The notes: a model not told the origin generated them from the letters alone. Shown: positions 14,968 to 24,150, counted from the first letter of the stretch. The stretch is 64,000 nt of DNA from Variovorax sp. PBS-H4 (GCF_901827205.1 NZ_LR594675.1:4526001-4590000); one strand, 5' to 3'. Numbers and translations are program-made.

Positions 14968-16692
14968 TCAATGACTGCTGCGCGCCTGCGCTGCCTTGGT
15001 GATGACCGACAACGTGCCGCGCGTGGTGATCACCTCGGGGTCGAGCGGGATCTCGATGAGCGTGCCGACGTCGGCCGCCAGCGCACGCAGCAACGCTGCC
15101 TCGAATTGCGCGGTTTCGGTGACGCGCTCCGCCGCGTAGCCGTAGGCGCGCGCCAGTGCGCAGAAGTCCGGATTGGCCAGCGCCGTACCGCTCACCTTGG
15201 CCGGGTACTCGCGCTCCTGGTGCATGCGGATGGTGCCGAACATGCCGTTGTTGAGCAGCACGATGATGCTCTTGCCGCCATGCTGCGAGGCCGTGGCGAG
15301 CTCCTGCCCGTTCATCAGGAAGTCGCCATCGCCTGCGATGGTGAAGGCGGTGCGGCCCGTCGCGATGTTCGCCGCAATCCCCGCGGGCACGCCGTAGCCC
15401 ATGGCACCGCTGGTCGGCGCCAGCTGCGTCTTGTGGCCTTTGGCGAGGCCGTGGTAGCGGAAGTACCGGTGCACCCAGCTGGCAAAGTTGCCAGCCCCGT
15501 TGGTAATGGCCGCGTCGGCGGGCAGGTGCTGCTGCAGGGTGCGCACCACCGCCGCCATGTCCACCGCACCGCGCGGCGACTCGGCCGGCAGCCCGGCCAG
15601 TGCCTGCGGCTCGAGGTTGGCGAGGTAGTCGGCATGCAGCTGTGCGGCCCAAGGCTCCCAGGGCACTTCGGCCGGCGGGCTCAGCACCTCGAGGCTGCGC
15701 GCCGCGGCGCTCATGCCGGCGTTGATGGCGAGGTCGGCCTGGTAGACGCGGTTGAGCTCCTCGGCACTCGCATGGAAGTGAACCAGCGTATGCGCCGGCC
15801 GGGGCGCCTCCAGCAGCGCATAGCCGCCTGTCGTCATCTCGCCCAGCCGCGGCCCGATGGCCACCACCAGGTCGCTGTGCTTCACATGCTCGGCCAGCTT
15901 GGGATTGATAGCGATGCCCACGTCGCCGGCGTAGAGCGGGTGATGGTTGTCGAAGGTGTCCTGGAAGCGGAAAGCGTTCGCCACCGGCAGCTTCCAGCTT
16001 TCGGCAAAGCGCTGCAGGGCCTGCGCTGCCTGCACGGTCCAGCCGCCGCCGCCGGCGATCACCAGCGGACGCTGCGCTTTGATCAACAACTCGCGCAGGG
16101 TCCGCAGCGCGCCCGGATCGCTCCACGGCTGAACCGCCTCCACGCGCGCCAGCGGCCGGGCCGAGGTCATGCTGCGCAGCATGTCCTCGGGCAGCACCAG
16201 GACAACCGGACCCGGCCGCCCGTTCATGGCCGTCGCGAAGGCGCGCGCCACGTATTCGGGAATGCGGTCGGCATCGTCGATGCGCTCCACGCGCTTGGCG
16301 AAGCCCTTGGTGCTCGGGCCGAGAAAGCTGCCGTAGTCGACCTCCTGGAACGCCTCGCGGTCCCGAAAGTCGCTGCCGACATCGCCCACGAAGAGCACCA
16401 TCGGCGTCGAGTCCTGGAAGGCGTTGTGCACGCCGATCGAGGCGTTGGTCGCCCCCGGACCGCGCGTCACGAAGCAGATGCCGGGCCGCCCGGTCAATTT
16501 GCCGTGCGCTTCGGCCATGAAAGCCGCTCCGCCTTCCTGGCGATTGACGATGAAGCGGATGCGGTCGGCATAGGCGTGAAAGCCATCCAGAACCGCCAGG
16601 AAACTTTCGCCCGGCACGCCGAAGGCAAGCTCGACTCCTTGCTCGATCAGGCACTCGACGATCAGGTGGCCTGCGGTTTGCGACGAACTCAT
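14968..16692 (-). CDS. Thiamine-diphosphate enzyme of the acetolactate synthase-like family
   Basis: ThDP-dependent enzyme of 574 residues with the three-domain acetolactate synthase/benzoylformate decarboxylase architecture. The N-terminal glutamate that activates ThDP lies in AFGVPGESFLAV (about residue 30), and the Mg-ThDP motif is GDGDFLMNGQELATA ending in LLNN. It is annotated in many genomes as acetolactate synthase large-subunit-like, but no small subunit gene is nearby and the exact reaction cannot be read from sequence. The start at 16692 (MSSSQTAG) matches the family. It is divergent from a TetR regulator 98 bp away. Confidence 0.88.
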   Translation of the reverse strand: MSSSQTAGHLIVECLIEQGVELAFGVPGESFLAVLDGFHAYADRIRFIVNRQEGGAAFMAEAHGKLTGRPGICFVTRGPGATNASIGVHNAFQDSTPMVLFVGDVGSDFRDREAFQEVDYGSFLGPSTKGFAKRVERIDDADRIPEYVARAFATAMNGRPGPVVLVLPEDMLRSMTSARPLARVEAVQPWSDPGALRTLRELLIKAQRPLVIAGGGGWTVQAAQALQRFAESWKLPVANAFRFQDTFDNHHPLYAGDVGIAINPKLAEHVKHSDLVVAIGPRLGEMTTGGYALLEAPRPAHTLVHFHASAEELNRVYQADLAINAGMSAAARSLEVLSPPAEVPWEPWAAQLHADYLANLEPQALAGLPAESPRGAVDMAAVVRTLQQHLPADAAITNGAGNFASWVHRYFRYHGLAKGHKTQLAPTSGAMGYGVPAGIAANIATGRTAFTIAGDGDFLMNGQELATASQHGGKSIIVLLNNGMFGTIRMHQEREYPAKVSGTALANPDFCALARAYGYAAERVTETAQFEAALLRALAADVGTLIEIPLDPEVITTRGTLSVITKAAQARSSH

Positions 16693-16790
16693 GGACGGGC
16701 GCCTCTCTGCTGCAATATCAAAAGGAGCGGCGATTATCCGCACACCGCAGGAATACTTGCCTTAATTCCCCAGTTGGTTAAATTTCACCC

Positions 16791-17438
16791 ATGAAGACGC
16801 CGCCTACAGCGCCCATCGAACCCCGCTCTCGTGACGCCGACCGATCGCAGCTCGCCATCCTCGACTCGGCCCGCGACGAGTTCGCGCAGCGCGGCCTGGC
16901 CGGCGCACGCATGGACAGCATCGCCGAGCGCGCCGGGCTCAACAAGCGCCTGATCTACTACTACTTCGGCAGCAAGGACGATCTGTTCCTCGCGGTACTC
17001 GAGCGCACCTATGCCAATATCCGCGATGCCGAGCAGCAACTGCACCTGGACGAGGTCGAACCGGTCGAGGCGATCCGGCGCCTGGTCTCGTTCACCTGGC
17101 ACTACTACCTCGAGCACCCCGAGTTCATCACGCTGCTCAACAGCGAGAACCTGCACCGGGCCGCCCACCTCAAGCGCTCCGGGCGCATCCAGGAAATGAA
17201 CTCGCCGCTGGTGCAACTGCTCGACGGCGTGCTCGAGCGCGGCCGGCGCGAGAAGCTCTTCCGCTCCGGCATCGATCCGGTGCAGCTGTACATCTCCATT
17301 GCCGCGATCTGCTACTTCTACCTGTCGAACAACGACACGCTGTCGGCCATCTTCGGCCGCGACCTGCGCGCGCCCAAGGCCATGGCGCAGCGCCTGTCGC
17401 ACATGACCGACCTGGTGCTGGGCTACGTCCTGCACTGA
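16791..17438 (+). CDS. TetR-family transcriptional regulator
   Basis: TetR-type repressor of 215 residues with HTH at about 20-65 (AILDSARDEFAQRGLAGARMDSIAERAGLNKRLIYYYFGSKDDLF) and a helical ligand domain of the RutR-like C-terminal type. It sits between the divergent ThDP enzyme and the long catabolic operon that begins 130 bp downstream in the same direction, so it may control either or both. Inverted repeats in the following promoter region are candidate operators. The ligand is unknown. Confidence 0.9.
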   Translation: MKTPPTAPIEPRSRDADRSQLAILDSARDEFAQRGLAGARMDSIAERAGLNKRLIYYYFGSKDDLFLAVLERTYANIRDAEQQLHLDEVEPVEAIRRLVSFTWHYYLEHPEFITLLNSENLHRAAHLKRSGRIQEMNSPLVQLLDGVLERGRREKLFRSGIDPVQLYISIAAICYFYLSNNDTLSAIFGRDLRAPKAMAQRLSHMTDLVLGYVLH

Positions 17439-17457
17439 TAGGGGTATCTCCTAGGGC

Positions 17458-17519
17458 CGAGCCGTTGACGGGCTCGCGAACGGATTCCTAGAATTGCCAA
17501 TTCACTTTTTGGTGAATTG
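17458..17519 (+). promoter_or_regulatory. Promoter with two overlapping operators before the catabolic operon
   Basis: TTGACG (17465-17470), 18-bp spacer and TAGAAT (17489-17494) form a good sigma-70 promoter with transcription start near 17501. One dyad, CGAGCC-N7-GGCTCG (17458-17476), covers the -35. A second perfect dyad, CAATTCAC-N6-GTGAATTG (17498-17519), covers the start site. This placement is typical of repressor operators; the adjacent TetR protein is the obvious candidate. Confidence 0.7.
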
Positions 17520-17567
17520 CAGTTTTTTCGGTTCGCCGTTCAGTCCACGCCAACAGGAACAGACCCA

Positions 17568-18542
17568 GTGCCCATCACCACCCGCCGCCATGCCTTCTTT
17601 GCCACGCTGGCGCTCTGCACCGCGCTCGGCGTCAACGCGCAGGGCGCCTATCCGAACAAGCCGATCCGCGTGATCGTGCCTTTCGCCGCCGGCAGCACCA
17701 CCGACATCATTGCCCGAGCCATCGCCGACAAGATGGGCACCAGCATGGGCCAGACGCTGGTGATCGACAACCGAGGCGGAGCCAGCGGCACCATCGGCCA
17801 GCAGGCCGTTGCCACGGCGGCGCCGGATGGCTACACGATCATGATCCACTCGTCCTCGCACACGGTCAGCCCTTCGACCTTCGCCAAGCTGCCCTTCGAC
17901 ACGGTGGGCGATTTCGCAGGCGTCACGCCGATCTCCTCGCTGCCCAACGCGCTGGTGATCTCGCCCTCGAAGAACATCAAGACGCTGAAGGACCTGGTCG
18001 CAACTGCCAAGGCCAAGCCCGGCACGGTGAACTTCGCCTCGGCGGGCCAGGGCAGCGCCACACATCTGAACGCTGAAAAATTCAAGATGGCGGCCAACAT
18101 CGATGCCACCAACATCCCCTTCAAGGGTTCGGCCGAAGCCGTGACCGAGGTGCTGGCCGGCCGCGTCGACTACTACTTCTCGCCCATCGCTCCGGTGATC
18201 GGCCAGATCAAGGAGGGCCAGCTCCTGGCCCTGGCCGTGGGCTCGCCCAAGCGCGCCGCCGCCCTGCCCGATGTGCCCACCACCGCCGAGGCGGGCGTGC
18301 CCGGCTCGGAATTCAACTTCTGGATCGGGATGATGGCCCCGGCCAAGACGCCGCGCGACGTGGTCAACCGCCTGCACGACGAAGTGGCGAAGGCACTCGC
18401 CAGCCCCGAGGTCAAGGAGCGTTTCCTCAAGCTGGGCGCCGATGCCTGGACGCTCAAGCCCGAGCAGTTCGACGCCTATATCAAGGAAGAGATCGCCAGC
18501 AATGCCAAGCTGGTGAAGGCCGCAGGCCTCTCGCCCCAGTGA
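17568..18542 (+). CDS. Bug-type periplasmic receptor (TTT transporter substrate-binding protein)
   Basis: Extracytoplasmic receptor of the tripartite tricarboxylate transporter family, 324 residues from the GTG start at 17568, chosen because an AGGAA box precedes it and it yields a normal signal peptide (RRHAFFATLALCTALGVNAQG). The mature domain has the Bug pattern YPNKPIRVIVPFAAGSTTDIIAR and VIDNRGGASGTIG. Bug proteins bind carboxylates by their carboxyl groups. It is the first gene of an eleven-gene unit that contains a second receptor next to TctB/TctA, so it may be an alternative receptor for the same permease. Confidence 0.92.
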   Translation: MPITTRRHAFFATLALCTALGVNAQGAYPNKPIRVIVPFAAGSTTDIIARAIADKMGTSMGQTLVIDNRGGASGTIGQQAVATAAPDGYTIMIHSSSHTVSPSTFAKLPFDTVGDFAGVTPISSLPNALVISPSKNIKTLKDLVATAKAKPGTVNFASAGQGSATHLNAEKFKMAANIDATNIPFKGSAEAVTEVLAGRVDYYFSPIAPVIGQIKEGQLLALAVGSPKRAAALPDVPTTAEAGVPGSEFNFWIGMMAPAKTPRDVVNRLHDEVAKALASPEVKERFLKLGADAWTLKPEQFDAYIKEEIASNAKLVKAAGLSPQ

Positions 18543-18608
18543 GCTTCCCACGCATTTCCCCGACCCCTCTTTCCTTCTTCTTGTTCTTCATTCGGCAAAC
18601 CTTCTGAT

Positions 18609-19772
18609 ATGGCCACCCAAAGACTCGGACTCATCATGCATGGCGTCACCGGACGCATGGGCATGAACCAGCATCTCATCCGCTCCATCTGCGCCATTCG
18701 CGCGCAGGGCGGCGTCACGCTTTCCAACGGCGACCGAGTGATGCCAGACCCGATCCTGATCGGGCGCAACGCCGACAGGATCGAGGCGCTGGCCAAGGCC
18801 CACGGCATCGAGCGCTGGGGCACCGACCTGGACGCCGCGCTGGAGAACAAGGACGACACCCTGTTTTTCGACGCAGGCACCACGCAGATGCGCCCTACCC
18901 TGCTGGCCAAGGCGATCCGCGCCGGCAAGCACGTCTACTGCGAAAAGCCGATCGCGACCAACCTCAACGAAGCGGTCGAGATCGCGCGCCTGGCCCAGGG
19001 CTCGGGCCTCAAGCACGGCGCGGTGCAGGACAAGCTCTTCCTGCCCGGCCTGCGCAAGCTCGACATGCTGCGCCGCGCCGGCTTCTTCGGCCGCATGCTG
19101 TCGGTGCGCCTCGAATTCGGCTATTGGGTGTTCGAGGGCGACCTGCAGCCTATTCAGCGCCCGTCGTGGAACTACCGCAAGGAAGACGGCGGCGGGATGA
19201 TCCTGGACATGATGTGCCACTGGCGCTACGTGCTGGACAACCTGTTCGGCGAGGTGCAATCGGTTTCGTGCATCGGGGCGACGCACATCCCGAAGCGCTG
19301 GGACGAAAACGGCCAGCCCTACGAGGCCACCGCGGACGACGCGGCCTATGCAACCTGCCAGTTGCGCGGCCATGCCGGCGAGCCGGTGATCGCCCAGCTC
19401 AACATGAGCTGGGCCACGCGGGTCCGGCGCGACGACCTGGTGACCTTCCACGTCGACGGCACCGACGGCTCCGCGGTCGCGGGCCTGTCGTCATGCCGGG
19501 CGCAGTCGCGCGTCGCCACGCCGCGGCCGGTGTGGAACCCGGACGAGAAGCAGACGATGAACTTCTTCGACCAGTGGCAGGAGATCCCGGACTCGCAGGT
19601 CTACGACAACGGCTTCAAGATCCAGTGGGAGCATTTCATTCGCCATGTGGTCGAGAACGCGCCGTACAAGTGGACGCTGCCGGAAGGCGCCAAGGGCGTG
19701 CAGCTGGTCGAGGCCGCGCTCGAGTCATGGCAGGACCGCCGCTGGATCGACGTGCCGGAACTGAACATCTGA
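18609..19772 (+). CDS. Gfo/Idh/MocA-family oxidoreductase
   Basis: NAD(P)-dependent sugar or polyol dehydrogenase, 387 residues. The Rossmann domain starts LGLIMHGVTGRMG, and the family's catalytic lysine is K113 in the CEKPIATN motif. The C-terminal domain includes GGGMILDMMCHWRYVLDNLFG with the conserved aspartate and histidine. Members oxidise a ring or side-chain hydroxyl, often making 3-keto sugars or lactones. It is longer and has a more divergent glycine motif than inositol dehydrogenase, so the substrate is not that of a characterised relative I can name. It is followed after 7 bp by the DUF993 gene. Confidence 0.9.
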   Translation: MATQRLGLIMHGVTGRMGMNQHLIRSICAIRAQGGVTLSNGDRVMPDPILIGRNADRIEALAKAHGIERWGTDLDAALENKDDTLFFDAGTTQMRPTLLAKAIRAGKHVYCEKPIATNLNEAVEIARLAQGSGLKHGAVQDKLFLPGLRKLDMLRRAGFFGRMLSVRLEFGYWVFEGDLQPIQRPSWNYRKEDGGGMILDMMCHWRYVLDNLFGEVQSVSCIGATHIPKRWDENGQPYEATADDAAYATCQLRGHAGEPVIAQLNMSWATRVRRDDLVTFHVDGTDGSAVAGLSSCRAQSRVATPRPVWNPDEKQTMNFFDQWQEIPDSQVYDNGFKIQWEHFIRHVVENAPYKWTLPEGAKGVQLVEAALESWQDRRWIDVPELNI

Positions 19773-19779
19773 GGCGCCG

Positions 19780-20967
19780 ATGTCTCTCTCGCTGACCCTC
19801 CCCGTCGCCGGCGGCACCCTCGCCCGCTATGCCTTGCGCGGCACGGCGCCACTGCAGCCGGCGCCCGGCATCGGTTTCAACCGCATCGCCTACTCTGCCG
19901 CCCACGTGGTGGCCGATCCTCTCGCCGCCATCGATCCGTGGCTGCAATGCGCCGTCGACTGGGACGCCACCATCGCCTACCGCCGCCATCTCTGGTCGTT
20001 GGGGCTAGGGGTGGCCGAGGCCATGGACACGGCACAGCGCGGCATGGGCCTGGACTGGCCGACCTCGCTGGAACTGATCCGCCGCTCCCTCGACGCGGCC
20101 AAGGACGTGCCGGGCGCCCTGGTTGCATCAGGCTGCGGCACCGATCACCTGAGCCTCATCGACGTGAAGAGCGTCGACGATGTGATTCGTGCCTACGAGG
20201 AGCAGATGGCCGCGATCGAGGCCCTGGGCGGCAAGCTGATCGTGATGGCCAGCCGCGCGCTCGCCCATGTTGCGAGAAGCCCGGCCGACTACGAGCGCGT
20301 CTACGACCGTATCCTGCCGCAGGCGAGGCAGCCCGTGGTCCTGCATTGGCTGGGCGAGATGTTCGATCCGGCGCTGGCCGGCTACTGGGGCACGAAGGAT
20401 GTCGACGCCGCCATGGACACCGCACTCGGCATCATCGCGGCCCATCCGCGCAAGGTGGACGGCATCAAGATCTCGCTGCTGGACAAGGACAAGGAGATCG
20501 CGATGCGCCGGCGCCTGCCGGCCGGGGTGCGCATGTACACCGGCGACGACTTCAACTATGCCGAGCTGATCGCCGGCGACGGCCATGGCAGCGAGCCCAC
20601 GCACGGCAAGAGCGACGCGCTGCTGGGCATCTTCGATGCCATTGCGCCGGCCGCCAGCGCCGCGCTGGGCGAGCTGGCCCAGGGCAACACCGAGAAGTTC
20701 CATGCCATTCTTGGTCCCACGGTCCCACTGTCGCGCCACATCTTCGCGGCGCCCACGCGCTTCTACAAGACCGGCGTGGTGTTCATGGCCTGGCTCAACG
20801 GCCACCAGAAGCACTTCACGATGGTGGGCGGTCAGCAGAGCACGCGCTCGCTGCAGCACCTGGCGGAGCTGTTCCGTCTGGCTGATGCGGCCAACCTGCT
20901 GGAGCAGCCCGAGCTCGCGGTCACGCGCATGAAAGCGCTGCTGGCCCTGCACGGCGTCGAGGACTGA
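19780..20967 (+). CDS. DUF993 family protein (TIM-barrel, DHDPS-like)
   Basis: Protein of 395 residues belonging to the DUF993 family, usually annotated as dihydrodipicolinate synthase-like. It contains a barrel-type pattern with ISLLDKDKEIAMRRRLP and YTGDDFNYAELIAGD, and ends with a helical region (QSTRSLQHLAELFRLADAANLLEQPELAV). A lysine in VDGIKISLLDK occupies the position where aldolase-type relatives carry the Schiff-base lysine. No member has, to my knowledge, a firmly established reaction. Tight spacing to the dehydrogenase upstream and the epimerase downstream implies a lyase or aldolase step in the same pathway. Confidence 0.85.
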   Translation: MSLSLTLPVAGGTLARYALRGTAPLQPAPGIGFNRIAYSAAHVVADPLAAIDPWLQCAVDWDATIAYRRHLWSLGLGVAEAMDTAQRGMGLDWPTSLELIRRSLDAAKDVPGALVASGCGTDHLSLIDVKSVDDVIRAYEEQMAAIEALGGKLIVMASRALAHVARSPADYERVYDRILPQARQPVVLHWLGEMFDPALAGYWGTKDVDAAMDTALGIIAAHPRKVDGIKISLLDKDKEIAMRRRLPAGVRMYTGDDFNYAELIAGDGHGSEPTHGKSDALLGIFDAIAPAASAALGELAQGNTEKFHAILGPTVPLSRHIFAAPTRFYKTGVVFMAWLNGHQKHFTMVGGQQSTRSLQHLAELFRLADAANLLEQPELAVTRMKALLALHGVED

Positions 20968-20991
20968 AGCACACACCAAGGGAATCGCACC

Positions 20992-22014
20992 ATGCAGTTG
21001 CCCGACCGCATCGAAGACCTCGAACACCTCGAGGAGCTGCTGTCCCGCCCTTCCGAGGCACTGGTGCAGACCCTCGAACGCGTCGAAGGCGACATCCTCG
21101 TCCTTGGCGTGGGCGGCAAGATGGGCCCGACGCTGGCACGCATGGCCAGGCGCGCCAGCCCCGGCCGGCGCGTGATTGGCGTGGCGCGCTTTTCCGAGGC
21201 CGGCTTGCGTGAGCGCCTGGAAGAACAAGGCATCGAATGCATCGAGGCGGACCTGCTGTCGCGCGAAGCGCTGGCCAGGCTGCCGGATGCTCCCAACGTC
21301 GTCTTCATGGCCGGGCGCAAGTTCGGTTCCTCGGGGAGCGAATGGCTGACCTGGGCCATGAACGCCCACGTCCCGGCGTTGGTGGCCGAACGCTTCAGGC
21401 GCTCCCGCATCGTCGCCTTCTCCACCGCCTGCGTGTACCCCTTTGCCGACGTGCGCGGCCCCGGCGCACGCGAAGAGGTCCCGCCCACCCCGCCGCCGGG
21501 CGAGTACGCGAACTCCTGCGTCGCGCGCGAGCGCTTGTTCGAGCACTTCTCGCACCTCTACCAGACGCCGGGTCGCCTGATCCGCCTCTCCTACGCGATC
21601 GACATGCGCTACGGCGTGCTGCACGACCTCGCGCAGAAGCTGGTCGCGGGCCAGCCCATCGATCTCACGATGGGACACGCCAACGTCATCTGGCAGGGCG
21701 AGGCCAACGACTGGACGCTGCGTACGCTGGCGCACTGCGACACACCGACCTCGCCGCTCAACCTCAGCGGCCCCGCCATCGCCATCCGCGAGGCCGCACG
21801 GGGACTGGCGCAGCGCCTCGGGGTGGAAGCGGTCTTCACCGGCGGCGAGGCCGACACGGCCTGGCTGATCGACTGCACCCGCGCCTTCGAGCTCTTCGGC
21901 CCGCAACAGGTCACGCTGGCGCGCATGCTGGACTGGACGGCCGACTGGGTACGGCGCGGTCAGGCCAGCCTCAACAAGCCCACCCACTTCGAAGCCCGCG
22001 ACGGCAAATATTGA
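20992..22014 (+). CDS. Atypical NAD-dependent epimerase/dehydratase-like protein
   Basis: Rossmann-fold protein of the extended SDR (sugar epimerase) superfamily, 340 residues. The nucleotide loop is GVGGKMG (residues 39-45) and the serine strand reads STACVYP (144-150). The catalytic YxxxK is altered: the sequence is Y172-A-N-S-C176, with cysteine where lysine is normally essential. About 30 extra residues precede the Rossmann strand. Either the chemistry is different or the protein binds rather than converts its ligand. It lies between two TIM-barrel genes in the operon. Confidence 0.83.
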   Translation: MQLPDRIEDLEHLEELLSRPSEALVQTLERVEGDILVLGVGGKMGPTLARMARRASPGRRVIGVARFSEAGLRERLEEQGIECIEADLLSREALARLPDAPNVVFMAGRKFGSSGSEWLTWAMNAHVPALVAERFRRSRIVAFSTACVYPFADVRGPGAREEVPPTPPPGEYANSCVARERLFEHFSHLYQTPGRLIRLSYAIDMRYGVLHDLAQKLVAGQPIDLTMGHANVIWQGEANDWTLRTLAHCDTPTSPLNLSGPAIAIREAARGLAQRLGVEAVFTGGEADTAWLIDCTRAFELFGPQQVTLARMLDWTADWVRRGQASLNKPTHFEARDGKY

Positions 22015-22021
22015 GCGAGCC

Positions 22022-23089
22022 ATGCGTCACTCCGAGATTCCGCCCGCCTCGCTCGCCCTGCTGCGCCGCGGCACGGCGATTCCCGCGCACCTGCTCGCGC
22101 TCGATGCCAACGGGCGCCTGGACGAGCGCCGCCAGCGCGCGATGAGCCGCTACTACCTCGATGCGGGCGCGGGCGGGATGGCCGTGGGCGTGCATTCGAC
22201 CCAGTTCGCGATCCGAGAAGCCGGCCTCTACGCGCCCGTGCTCGAGCTTGCCTTGCACGAGGCCCTGACCTGGGAGCCGCTGGACGGGCGTCGTCCCCTC
22301 TTCATGATCGCGGGCCTGGCCGGGCCCACCGCGCAAGCCAGGAACGAGGCCGCGACGGCACAGGCGCTCGGCTACCACGCCGGCCTGCTGAGCCTGGCGG
22401 CGATGAAGGGCGCCAGTGAAGACGCGCTCATCGATCACTGCGCCAGCGTCGCAGAGGTCATGCCGCTGGTGGGCTTCTACCTGCAGCCGGCCGTGGGCGG
22501 CCTCCACCTGCCGGCCAGCTTCTGGCGCCGCTTCGCCGCCATCGACAACGTGGTCGCGATCAAGATCGCGCCCTTCAACCGCTACCGCACGCTGGACGTG
22601 GTCCGTGGCGTGGTCGAAGCCGGTGCCGAAAGCCGCGTGACGCTCTACACGGGCAACGACGACCACATCGTGCTGGACCTGCTGACACCGTTCGTCCTCC
22701 TGCGCGAGGGCCTTCCCGTCACCGTTCGCATCAAGGGCGGCCTGCTGGGCCACTGGAGCGTCGGCACGCGCAGCGCGGTGCAACTGCTCGCGCGCATCCA
22801 GGAGGCCGTTGCCGCCGACAAGGTGCCGACGGACCTGCTGGCCCTCGATGCGCAGGTGACCGACTGCAACGCGGCGCTCTTCGACGTCGCCCACGACTTC
22901 CACGGGTGCATCGCGGGGTGCCACGAGGTGCTGCGGCGGCAGGGGGTGCTCGACGGCATCCGGTGCCTGGACCCGGGCGAGGGATTGAGTCCCGGCCAGG
23001 CCGACGAACTCACGCGGGTCCACGACGCCTACCCTGAACTCCACGACGATCTCTTCGTCGCCACCCATCTCCGACGCTGGCTCAGCTAG
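22022..23089 (+). CDS. DHDPS/NAL-superfamily aldolase-like protein
   Basis: TIM-barrel protein of 355 residues in the dihydrodipicolinate synthase/N-acetylneuraminate lyase superfamily. The probable Schiff-base lysine is K181 in NVVAIKIAPFNRY. The usual GTTGE loop is replaced by GVHSTQF (56-62) and the tyrosine strand is GFYLQPAVGG (151-160). This deviation from known DHDPS, KDG aldolase and KdgD argues for another alpha-keto acid substrate. It starts seven bases after the epimerase stop and precedes the transporter genes by 50 bp. Confidence 0.85.
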   Translation: MRHSEIPPASLALLRRGTAIPAHLLALDANGRLDERRQRAMSRYYLDAGAGGMAVGVHSTQFAIREAGLYAPVLELALHEALTWEPLDGRRPLFMIAGLAGPTAQARNEAATAQALGYHAGLLSLAAMKGASEDALIDHCASVAEVMPLVGFYLQPAVGGLHLPASFWRRFAAIDNVVAIKIAPFNRYRTLDVVRGVVEAGAESRVTLYTGNDDHIVLDLLTPFVLLREGLPVTVRIKGGLLGHWSVGTRSAVQLLARIQEAVAADKVPTDLLALDAQVTDCNAALFDVAHDFHGCIAGCHEVLRRQGVLDGIRCLDPGEGLSPGQADELTRVHDAYPELHDDLFVATHLRRWLS

Positions 23090-23139
23090 GGTCCTGCTTC
23101 CAATCCGGCACGTCAACATCAACATCAACAGGAGACATC

Positions 23140-24150
23140 ATGCAGAAGCGCCACTTGATCCGAAGCATCGCTCTCGTCGCCGCACTCGCCGCGGCCGGCG
23201 TGCCCGCCCTCGCGCAGGAATGGAAGCCTTCGCGCCCCGTCACCATCATCGTGCCCTGGGCGGCCGGCGGCTCCACCGACCAGGTGACGCGCGTGACCGC
23301 CGCGGAGATCGAGAAGGCGCTGGGCCAGAAGGTGGTGATCGTCAACCAGCCCGGGGCTTCCGGCTCGATCGGCAGCAAGAGCGCGCTCGACGCGCCCAAG
23401 GACGGCTACACCTGGACCGCGGGCGCCGCGCAGGACCTCGGCTCCTACGAGACACTGGGCATGCTCAAGACCAAGATCAGCGACTGGCACCTGTTCCTCA
23501 ACGTGGCCAACGTGCAGGTCATCGGCGTCAATGCGGCTGCCCCTTACAAGAACGCCAAGGAGTTGCTGGACGCCATGAAAGCCAAGCCCGGCCAGATCAG
23601 CGTCGCCACCGCAGGGGTGACCTCGGCCGGCCACAACGCGATGGAGCTGATCGCCAAGAGCACCGGCGTCAAGTACCGGCACGTGACCTACGACGGCGGC
23701 AACCCGGCGGTGGTGGCCACCGTGGCCGGCGAGACCGAAGTCACCACGCAGCTCGCCGTCGAGCAGGCCGACATGATCCGCGGGAAGCGCATCCGTCCGC
23801 TGGCGACGGTGAGCGACAAGGCGCTGGAGCTGGAAGGCTTCGGCACCATCGAGCCGCTGTCGAAGACGCTGCCGGGCTTCAAGGCCCCGGCCAACTACTT
23901 CGGCATCTTCATTCCCAAGGGCGTGCCTGACGAGGTGGTGAAGACGATGGAGAAGATCTGGGTCGACAACATCACCAAGAGCGATGTGCTCAAGAAGTAC
24001 GCCACCAGCCGCGGCGCCCTGTTCGCACCGCTGTACGGTGCCGAGGCGCAGGCCGCGGTGACGCCGGCAATCCAGGCCAACGCCTGGCTGCTGTTCGACA
24101 GCGGCAAGGCCAAGGTCTCGCCCGAAACGCTGGGCATCGCACGGCCGTGA
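23140..24150 (+). CDS. TctC-like periplasmic receptor (Bug family)
   Basis: Receptor component of a tripartite tricarboxylate transporter, 336 residues, with signal peptide ending at about PALAQEW. The mature part has VTIIVPWAAGGSTDQVTR and VNQPGASGSIGSKSALDAPKDGYT. It differs clearly from the operon's first Bug protein, so the two are not recent duplicates. The stop codon overlaps the GTG of tctB (GTGA), which makes this the dedicated receptor for the TctB/TctA permease. Confidence 0.92.
   Translation: MQKRHLIRSIALVAALAAAGVPALAQEWKPSRPVTIIVPWAAGGSTDQVTRVTAAEIEKALGQKVVIVNQPGASGSIGSKSALDAPKDGYTWTAGAAQDLGSYETLGMLKTKISDWHLFLNVANVQVIGVNAAAPYKNAKELLDAMKAKPGQISVATAGVTSAGHNAMELIAKSTGVKYRHVTYDGGNPAVVATVAGETEVTTQLAVEQADMIRGKRIRPLATVSDKALELEGFGTIEPLSKTLPGFKAPANYFGIFIPKGVPDEVVKTMEKIWVDNITKSDVLKKYATSRGALFAPLYGAEAQAAVTPAIQANAWLLFDSGKAKVSPETLGIARP

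Noticed and set aside
16693..16790. TTAA-flanked element between the ThDP enzyme and TetR genes
   Set aside because: Only the four outer bases are symmetric; not enough for an operator call.
20128..22023. 631-codon open frame opposite the DUF993 and epimerase genes
   Set aside because: Spans two real genes on the other strand, which rules out a genuine protein.
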